Positions 1-7,900 of a DNA stretch of 64,000 nt are shown piece by piece. The notes under the pieces are model-generated. The model made no database searches and was not told the origin of the DNA. It saw only the letters and a list, made by a program, of their open reading frames with translations. Each line of letters opens with the position of its first letter. Position 1 is the stretch's first letter. The translations under genes were made by a program, and so were the position numbers. Origin of the DNA: Patagioenas fasciata. Taxonomy: Eukaryota > Chordata > Aves > Columbiformes > Columbidae. Location: contig NW_027288732.1 in NCBI RefSeq assembly GCF_037038585.1, positions 2,604,001 through 2,668,000 on the forward strand, in the 5' to 3' direction.

Positions 1-387
1 GGTATTAACTGATGTTTTTTCAGGTTGGCCAGAAGCGTTCCCTACCAGGACAGGAAAAGCTTAGGAGGTGACTAGAACATTGATACACAAAATAATACCA
101 AGGCTTGGAGTCCCAGCTGTTAGATCCTCTGATTGAGGGCCACATTTTACTGACGAGTATGTGAAGTCTTTTGCAGAGAACTTTGAAACCATAATAGGAA
201 GGTCCATTTCAAGACCCCCTGCCTGCTACCAATATTAGAGAACAGAATGCCTGGATTCGCCATTCTAGAGTGAAGAAAGCCTGCGAAACACCACAGAGGG
301 TAACCCGGGTGCAACCTGGAAAACTCTGTTTTTCACAATCACCTTTTGGTCCTTCTGGGGGACCAGCCTGGGTGGTGCTTCCCGCTT

Positions 388-658
388 TGGGAAGAAGAAA
401 CCCAAAAGAACAAACAAGTAGAATTTTTGGTAGATATGGGGGCAACACTAATGAAAACCTGGAAAGAAGAAACTTCAACCCCATGATGGGAGGGGCCTTT
501 TTCTTGTTTTGTTAACTACAGAACCAGCTGTTTGGAGGGCAGAGAAAAGATGGACACACGTCTCTCAAGCTAAAGGACCCCTGACGGAAGAAAGAACCTT
601 GAAAGTATCTCAAGAACCGGGCGAACTGAAATTGAAGTTGACTCGGGGTTGTAAATAG
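388..658 (+). pseudogene. Endogenous gammaretrovirus-like pol remnant (protease scrap and integrase C-terminus)
   Basis: Two short pieces of a retroviral pol are seen. At 418-450 a frame reads through a protease active-site-like stretch (FLVDMGAT), where the usual Asp-Thr/Ser-Gly is Asp-Met-Gly, so it would be inactive. At 491-658 another frame reads an integrase C-terminal tail (a VLLTTEPAVW core, then WTHVSQAK and LKLKLTR, then a stop), the type seen in gammaretroviral integrases. Reverse transcriptase, RNase H and the integrase catalytic core are absent, so most of pol is deleted between the two pieces. Stops and frame changes show it is a dead relic. It lies just upstream of env in the normal order. 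Confidence 0.6.
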
Positions 659-915
659 ACTGTGGTATAAGCATATCCACAAAGGGAACTTACCAACAGG
701 ATTGTGTAATGAATGTCTAAGAATAGAAGATCAGGAAACCAGAGCTCGGTTGAGGATTCTAGTTGCCACTGGAAGAATAGAAAAAAAATAGCCAAGAATG
801 GTGGGAGGTATTTACTGAAGGGGTGAATGGGAATTTAGAGAGTCCGCCAGTGATGAAAAGAATAGAGTGCAGACAGAGAAATCAAATTCCGTGTTGCTCC
901 TGTTGTTCCTAGGAA

Positions 916-1386
916 GTGAAGGCTAAGAGTTGGGAAACGATAATCGCCACACTAACAACAAAAACAGGAAAGGCGGGGACACAGCCCTCGCTGCCGAGAA
1001 GACGACGAACTCGGCTGCTGGCTGCAACCTGCTCGGCCAGAGAGCGTGGAAACCTGGACCTGATCCTCTTGCCAGGAGCGGTGACTTATTGTTCCCAACT
1101 TAGCCTGGCTAATCCCTGTACCAAGTGCTACGAGCGTGTGAGAATAGGAAGACTAACCCAGTATGTTCTAAATTATCACACTCGTATTAATTCTGGATGT
1201 TACGATAGAACAAAATTGGAGAAGTGTGAAATCCAAGGGCAGAAATTATGGGTAGCAACTAACCTAGAGAAAGGTGGACTCGGTGTAGGCTCTGCCTCCT
1301 GCCCTAGAGGAGAACAGAGGATCTGTTTTACACAAGTTGGTAGGAGGGCCTATTCAGATGGAGGGGGAGTGCAAGACAAAACTTGA
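916..1386 (+). pseudogene. Endogenous retrovirus env, surface-subunit fragment
   Basis: A 156-codon open stretch whose middle is cysteine-bearing and envelope-like (an ANPCTKCYERV motif, then CYDRTKLEKC). I read it as part of the surface subunit because it sits directly before recognisable transmembrane-subunit sequence in the same orientation. The first third is arginine-rich and does not look like a normal signal peptide, so the true env start is lost or out of frame. Sequence from 659 to 915 probably belongs to the same decayed env or leader but is broken by stops. It is non-functional as it stands. Confidence 0.5.
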
Positions 1387-1422
1387 AACAGAGAGGAGTT
1401 TAATAAATGCCCCATAGGAGTA

Positions 1423-2102
1423 ATGCAAACTTGGAAAGATGGTGAATGGCCTGCACAAAGAATATCTGAATACTATGATCCAGCCACATGGGCCCAAGAT
1501 GGAAACTGGGGATGGCATGCCCCTATATATATGCTAAACCAAATTATTCGGTTGCAAGCAGTGGTTGAAATAATAAGCAACCAGACGGCTGAGGCACTGA
1601 ATCTCATAGCGAGACAATTGTCTCAGACCAGAGCTGCAGTGTACCAAAATCAGGTAGCTTGAGATTGTCTTTTAGCTGAAGAGAGGGGGGCGTCTGTGGG
1701 AAACTGAATACTTCGGAGTGTTGTTTGGAAAGAGATGGCAATGGGGAAGCCATAATGACAATAGCAGAGGAGATAAAACGCGTTGCACATGTACCAATAC
1801 AGAAATGGAATTCTATACTTAGTAGCCATTGGTGGGGTAACTTATCTGGGGGAGCCTGGTGGAAGAAAATAGGCTTCATGATAGTACGTGCATATCTGGG
1901 TTTACTGTTTGTGCCACGTATGACCCCGTGCTTTGTTCGGTTAATACATTCAGTAGTCCAAGCCATGCAAATCTCAGGCACGCCTATAGATCCTGAAATG
2001 GCAGCAAAAGGAACGGGGTATAAACTAATGATTTTAAAAAATAACACCAAACTGGACCTGGCCATCGCACTGGGAAGAAGAAACCCAAAAGGAAAGTGCT
2101 AG
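1423..2102 (+). pseudogene. Endogenous retrovirus env, transmembrane-subunit fragment (frameshifted)
   Basis: Transmembrane-subunit sequence in at least two frames. The first (1423-1662) carries the heptad-repeat helix (LNQIIRLQAVVEII) and the start of the conserved helix that precedes the disulfide loop. It ends at a stop at 1660-1662. The second (1712-2102) resumes at the paired cysteines of a CX6CC-type loop (ECCLE) and continues through the pre-membrane Trp-rich segment and a hydrophobic span around 1870-1960. The CX6CC layout is that of gamma-type envelopes. The frame break inside the loop inactivates it. The two parts are the same gene in order. Confidence 0.6.
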
Positions 2103-2368
2103 GAACTGCAGTGAGCGGGGTCACCACGCCAAAGAGCGCGAGCTCCCGCTGCAGCCCAACAGATGCCATTGCTGCCGGGGCACCAGCCACCCGGTCATCA
2201 GCTGCCCCAGAAGAGCAACACGAATGTTTTGTTCAACATGAGAATTTGTTTGTTCTTCGAGGGAGAAAGATAAGTCTTCTCCTGTCGAAGCAGCCTTCTT
2301 ACTTGTGGTCCGAGAAAAGGTTAAATAGGGAATCATCATGTTAGTACAAGAATTTACTAACCTTCCCG
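2103..2368. other. Region between env and the polypurine tract
   Basis: No gene seen. The sequence lies between the env relic and the polypurine tract and is presumably the 3' untranslated part of the provirus, possibly with inserted material. Short open frames here are unlike known proteins. Confidence 0.4.
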
Positions 2369-2380
2369 AAAAGGGGGAAA
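2369..2380 (+). other. Retroviral polypurine tract
   Basis: The run GAAAAGGGGGAAA (2369 onwards) is followed by CTGATAG. It is all purine, in the right place after env, and immediately before a TG that could start the 3' LTR. This is the expected plus-strand primer site of the provirus. Confidence 0.5.
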
Positions 2381-2381
2381 C

Positions 2382-2990
2382 TGATAGAGGGAACTAACTA
2401 ACTAACTAACCCATTATGTTAAGAAAAAACAGAACCTCGTCGAATGCCAAGGTAAGAGGTTTTACAGCACCTAGATGTAAACTTGAGAAGACAAGATAAC
2501 TAAGATTTACAGCAAAAGGGCGGAACCAGTCTGATTTCAATCGACTTGGCAGCTTGGGTTCCAGTCAATTCCACATAATGAGCCAAAGGTAAAGAGTTCA
2601 CTGTGACGAGGCTGAAGGAGCCTTCATCCAAAGACCCCTCCTCAAGACCACCAGATGGCACTGCGCAGGTGCAACAGGGAGGGGTCAAGGAGGCGACTAT
2701 GGAAATGATCACCTGGGACTCATTTTAATAAGAAGTGGGAAAGGTTATGAATATGTAGAGGCGTTCCTGGGGTCATTATGAATACGTAACACCTTACTGT
2801 ATTTAAACACACCTCATATTGTTAGAAGTTGCGCATGAACGGTGGAACGATCCCCCTTGCGCCCGACGTCGAAATGAACATACCTGCTTTATAACCTTGT
2901 GAGTTGGGAAGTTTTATGACTTGACAGATTGTAAAGTTGTTTCCGCTCACCATCACGGCCAGAGAGTCCTGCAGCCCCGGCACAGCTCTG
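2382..2990 (+). mobile_element. Probable 3' LTR of the gamma-like provirus (end uncertain)
   Basis: It starts with TG just after the polypurine tract and contains a four-base TAAC microsatellite at 2393-2410. A TATA-like element (GTATTTAAAC) lies near 2799. I could not find a clear AATAAA signal or an unambiguous terminal CA, so the right edge is a guess. No matching 5' LTR lies in the window. Confidence 0.35.
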
Positions 2991-3027
2991 AAGCAAGAAA
3001 CAACAGATGTAGAAGGCAACCCCAGCT

Positions 3028-3078
3028 CCTGCAGCATCCTTTTCTTACTCCTGCAGCATCCTTTTCTTACTCCTGCAG
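3028..3078. repeat. Two-copy 22-bp direct repeat
   Basis: The stretch CTCCTGCAGCATCCTTTTCT followed by TA occurs twice head to tail, followed by a partial third copy (CTCCTGCAG). Confidence 0.8.
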
Positions 3079-3169
3079 TGATCACCGCCCCTTAAGGGGT
3101 GGGGAGGAGGAGGAGATCCCTTCGGTACCTGCAGTCTGCTGGTTCACTGCTGGGGCGCAGTGCTAGGGG

Positions 3170-3870
3170 CGGGAAATATGAAAATAAACCGGAGCAGCAG
3201 CGCTCCTGGGGCGGGGGGTGTTCCCTGCAGAGCATCCCCCCGGGAGCCGGGCCTCGGCTCAGCCCGACCCAAACCCGCCCCACGCCCACCCGGCAGAACC
3301 TCAGGAACCAGGGAACAAGTGACCCCAAGATGGGGGTGGCCAGGCAGAGAATGGGTTCCCTCTGGCTGGGAAAGGAGGGGTTGAGCTGAGGGGGAACGGG
3401 AGGTTTGGAAAAGGGGAAGGGGGATCCCTGGCAGGCAGCGAGGCTGGAGGGGGGTCCCGTCCCCTCACCCAGCCACGCGAGCTCCGCCAGGGGCTGCAGC
3501 GCCGCTCCCCGCGGCCGCCGTCCTGTCCGCGCGAGAGACCGCCCCGCCGCCATCTCTAGTGAGGGCACAGCGGCCGCGCTCTCCCCGCCCCGCCACAGAC
3601 ACCTCATCAGCCACCGCCCGAACGGCGCCGGTACCCGAGGAGGAGGACTCGAAGGACGTTAACTCCCCCTCCTCGGCGGGGTGTGCCGCCCGCTTCCCAA
3701 GAGCGGCTCCCAGAGCGACCAGCTCCCCTCCTACCCGGTGGCACGAGGCACAGCCTCAGTGCGGCGGCTTCACTGCCCACACCGAAGATGGCGGCGCGAC
3801 GGGAGCGGGAAAGCGTGAGGCGCTGCAGGCGTCAGGCCCGGCCCGGGAGCCCCCAGCCACTCCTGCTCCC
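3170..3870. promoter_or_regulatory. CpG-rich promoter-like island with two opposed YY1-type motifs
   Basis: Dense CpG and GC-box-like sequence. AAGATGGCGGC (3785-3795) on the plus strand and the same motif in reverse (GCCGCCATCT, 3545-3554) are the YY1-type elements that often sit at start sites of housekeeping genes. The opposed pair 240 bp apart suggests a bidirectional promoter. Open frames through this island have biased composition and match no protein I recognise, so I call no gene. Sequence from 2991 to 3169 holds nothing else I can name. Confidence 0.4.
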
Positions 3871-3884
3871 ACGCACCCCCCCCC

Positions 3885-3965
3885 GTTTGCTTTTCATTTG
3901 TGTATCGTATATAAATGCAGGGACAAGGAGCAGCGGCATGGAGCAGGCTGCTGGGTACGAGGTGT
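3885..3965 (+). repeat. Segment similar to 14,440-14,520 (possible UBALD2 3' UTR remnant)
   Basis: The stretch around TATATAAATGCAGGGA and then AAGGAGCAGCGGCA resembles 14,453-14,490 (TTATAAATCCAGAGA, then AAGGAGCAGCAGCA). The second copy lies about 200 bp past the end of the UBALD2 last exon. This copy could therefore be the leftover 3' UTR of an earlier UBALD2 copy in a tandem duplication. The match is short and judged by eye. Confidence 0.3.
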
Positions 3966-4890
3966 TCCCTCAGCACACACACCCACACCCCCCCATCCCG
4001 GGCCGCTCCGCACGAAAGGGAAGGTGAGGGAAAAACAAAAACTAAAGGCACAGAGGCGTCCTGGCTGAAGCCGAGCTGTGCTCATCTACCTTTTGAATGA
4101 CAATTCCAAAGGCACATCCCCACTCACGAAAGCTGGTGGCTCCGCAGGGTCCCCAGCAGACACAACCACCGGCCGGCGGGGCAGGGGGGGCTCTGCCCGG
4201 GGAGCTCCCGCAGGGTCCGCAGTCTGAGGACAACGCTCCGCCCACAGCCCCGCACCGAAACCGCCGGAAGGTCCCACAGCCTCCTTGTCAAGCCCAAGGG
4301 AATCTGAGCTGGGCCCGTATACGGTCAGTGCTCCAGAAGCTTCTCTGCTCCCAGGCGTTTCATTAAACGAGGGCCCCGTCTGTCAGCCGAGGGCTGTGGG
4401 CGTGACCAGAGCGCCCATCAACCGGAAGTGCCGGGCGCTTTCCTGCGGCTGCAAAGTGCTGCGACATGGGGCTGTGGGCACCCCGGGGCGGGGCGCGGAG
4501 CTGCTGCGTGCCCCCAGTTCTGGGTCCCCCGACCCAGAGCAAAGCGCTCCCCTCCTCTGGCTGCCGACCGTCAGCCCGGCTTCTTGCACAGCCCCCTGGT
4601 TACCCCCTCACCCCGTGCCCCCAGTTAGTCCCAGCGGGTGTTTCTGAAGCCCATGGACGCCTCAGCCCCACCCGGGGTGCAGGATGGGCCTTTGCTGGCT
4701 CTGCCCTGGTGCCCACCAGTTTGCTGCCAGTGCTCCCTCTGGGGGGCCCTGGATAAGACCGGATCCACCTGGGCACCCCCAAAGTGCCTTTTTAGCACTA
4801 ATTTTTCTCCTGAAAAGCAAACACAGCGGGGCTTTCTGCCATCCTGCCCCAGGGACCCCCACTCAGACCACACCGGCACTTGGTTGCCCA
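3966..4890. other. No gene identified
   Basis: GC-rich sequence between the CpG island and the 3' end of the QRICH2-like gene. Several open frames overlap on both strands with Pro/Ala/Gly-rich composition and no recognisable domain. I see no RNA gene or mobile element. Confidence 0.5.
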
Positions 4891-4896
4891 TAGCCA

Positions 4897-4902
4897 TTTA
4901 TT
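4897..4902 (-). terminator. Polyadenylation signal of the QRICH2-like gene
   Basis: AATAAA on the minus strand (TTTATT on plus), 244 bp beyond the last placed exon. If exon 14 is read through without splicing, the stop TAA falls inside this signal. Confidence 0.55.
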
Positions 4903-7900
4903 GCAGTCGCTGCCCCCACCCTGAAGCACGCAGGCTGTTGTCCCACACTGCCAGCACCATCCCCCATGTCCCCCCAGCTCCCTCCAGCTCCACCACGAGG
5001 AGCGGCTGCCCCAGCAGTCCGTGCTGCTCCCACATCCCAGCCCAGACCCCAGACCCCCGTCCCGCCCTGCCCAGCTGCGGGCACAGACCCGTCCCCCCAG
5101 ACAGCAGGGTGTCCTCTGCCCCCCGGTCCCCTGACAGGGCCATACCTGGCCGGCTCCTCGAGGTCGTGGTGTCTGGGGTGGCCCTTGGCGTTGTCGGCAG
5201 CTGAGAGGCCCCCATCATGGAGAGCTGCTCGTCCTGCCGGTTCCCATCAGTGCCGTCCTGGCCCGACAGCTGCATCGTGTCCTTCTGGGAAGGGGAGAGC
5301 GTGTGACCCAAACACGGGGCCCCACTCCGCATCCCCCAGCAACCCTCCCCCAGCCAGCTCTCCCTGGGGAAACTGAGGCACGGATGGATCCCCCCGCAGG
5401 CTCAGCATCCCCCTCCCCACCTCCGTCATCCCTACCTTGTTGGGGCTGCGGGCGCCGGATGGGGACGGCCGTGGGGTGCTGGGCGGTTGGGGCTGGAAGC
5501 GCGGGGGCATGAGGGTGTGTGGGCCCCCGCAGCTCTGCGGAACAGTGGGGTACCTGCACTCGCCCGTCCGCTCCCTGTGGGACAGGACACGGGGTGCTCA
5601 GTGCCCGGCAGGTGGCACCCCATGTGTCACTCGACGCCAGGGAGGGGTCAGGGGGCAGTTACGGTCCAGGCGCCAGCGTGTGGAGGGGCCGGTCGCAGGA
5701 CAGGCAATGGAAACCAGGCAGCAGCTGCCTGGAGAGAGGAGAAAAGGGCTGGGGAGCTCCTGGGGGGCACAGCCCCACCTGCACACCGTCCTCTGCCACA
5801 AAAAGCCTCTGCACCCACCCCTCAAGATTGGTTCGGGAGGGCTCCTCCCACACGTGCCCCCTCATTGTGCCCCCTCCATCACTGGGAAGCTGCAGCTGGC
5901 AGGAGCACAAGGCACAGCCACTTGCTCAGCATCCCCAGGGGCGCTGCCCACACGGCTCCCACGCCAGGGTACCACAGCGGCACGAGCTGGGACAGCCAGC
6001 AGGAACAGGGCCGGCACTGCCAAAGGCACCGCGGTCCTCATCGCACTCACTTCCTAATCCCAGCGGCATCGTCACGCTCTGGCTGCAGCGCCTTCTGGAG
6101 CTGCCCGCTGAGGCTCTTCCACCGCTCCTCCTGCTGCTCCCGGAACGCCCCCAGCTCCCAGCGGTCCAGCTGTAGACGGGTGACACCCTCAGCCATCTAC
6201 CCCAGGATGGGACATGGCGGTCCCCAGGGGGACAGCCGGGAGGGGGCACCCTCGCAAGGATGCTGCCTCAGGCTGCCAGGCCCCCAAGGTGCCAGTTCTG
6301 CGTAGAGGGGACGAGCCCTCACCTTGCAGTCCATCTGTCTCTGCAGCTCTTTCTGGAACTGGTGCCAGCCCTCCTCCTGGCCCGTCACCCGGCATCGTCA
6401 CCTCCTCCACCGCCTTGTTCAGCCGCTCCTCGCACGCCTCAAACTGGCTGCGACTGACTTTGTCAGCCAGGGCGGCTTTGTCTGCTTTCTAGCAACGGGG
6501 AAAGGCGGGAGAGCGGTGGGGACAGGATCCAGGGACAACGTGAGAGGGAGAAGTGGCTACGTGGCCCTGTTCACCCCATCACCCCCGTGGGGTTGCTCCC
6601 ACCAGCCAAAGGCACTCGGGGTCACAGAGGGACCTGGCAAGGGACCCGCAGCCGGGCTGGAAATCCTCCCTCCCCCGGCTGGTTCTGCCAGCCGGCACCC
6701 AAGGGACAAGGGGCGTTTGTCACCCTGCCCGGGACACCCTTGGCTGGCACCAGGGCCCCTCGAGCCCCTACCTCATCGATTCCCAGCACCAGCAGCTGCT
6801 CCTTGTCTGCTTTCTGCTTCTTGAGCCTCTCCAGGGACTGGGACAGAGCCTCCCAAGGCAGACAGCAGCCCGTGACGCCACGGCAGGGTCGGAGCTGCCC
6901 CCCGGCCAGCCGAGCACCCCCTGCCTCCCCTCCCCACCCCATCAGAAACCTCCAGGAAAGGAATCGGGAAGCTGTGCAGGGCTGCGAGCAGGGTGGCAGG
7001 CGGACAGATCCCTTGGGGTCCCAGCCTGGGCTCTGCCTGCGGGTTACAGCCACCCACCTTGATGTCTTTCTGCTCCTGCTGGCCATCCTGCTGGAGGTTT
7101 GCAAGGGCCGAGCTGAACTTCTCATAGTCCTTTTCGAGCTGCATGATGCTGGCCTGGAGGCACTTGAGCTGCTCGTCCTGCTGCAGGGACTAAGAGGACA
7201 AGGCGGTGCTGAGCCAGGGGGTGGCTGCCCCGCGGGGACAGACCCAGGGTATTTTGGCTGGTGGCTGCGGGCTCTCAGTGCAAGCAGGACATTTGCTCCA
7301 AGGCTTTAATTCCCTTCCATGCTGCTGACTCCCACAAGCCAATTAGGGGGGCAGCGAGGGGTTCCCCCACGTTACAGCAAAGCAGAAATGCCTGGGGGGT
7401 CCTGGCAGCTCAAGCCCCCTACACCGTGTCTCCTTACCTGTTTCCTCCACTTCGGGTAACTCTCCACCTTGCTGCCCGCCTTCTGGGCCAGGGATTCCAG
7501 CTGCTCCTCGAGCTTCTCGCAGTACTGGAGGAGCTTCCCCAGCAGCGCCCTGGTGTCCCAGTTGCAGCCGGGGCACCCTGCGTGCTCGTGTCCCCCGCTC
7601 TGTGCCATCGCCCTCGGCTCCTCCAGCTGCTGGTAGGGGAGGAGGAATCAGCTCTGAGCCGCATTGGATGCCGCCCACAAGCCCAGGTGCCGTGGAGGCT
7701 CCACGGCCCCATCCGGCCAGGGAATGTGGCCGGGACACTGCCAGGACTCCCCCCGAGCCAGCAGGGGCTGGGAGTACTGCCCCCGGGCCTCACATCTGCC
7801 TGCAGCTGCTCAGCTGTCTCCATCACCAACTTATTCACATACTCGGCCACAAACTGCTCCAGCTCGGCCTGGGTTGGCTCCTGCTGCTTCCCCAACTCCT

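Noticed and set aside
2096..2344. An 82-codon frame after env as an accessory retroviral gene
   Set aside because: No known motif. It overlaps other frames of similar length and lies in the presumed 3' untranslated region.
3559..6305. Long plus-strand frames of 100-270 codons over the CpG island and the QRICH2-like gene
   Set aside because: In 5-6.3 kb they are the antisense of well-supported exons. In 3.5-4.9 kb they reflect high GC, with Pro/Ala/Gly/Arg bias and several overlapping phases.
6382..6402. A tiny intron in exon 10 instead of a frameshift
   Set aside because: Any GT-AG pair that restores frame would remove only a few dozen bases, far below the usual minimum intron size. The family normally has one continuous exon there.
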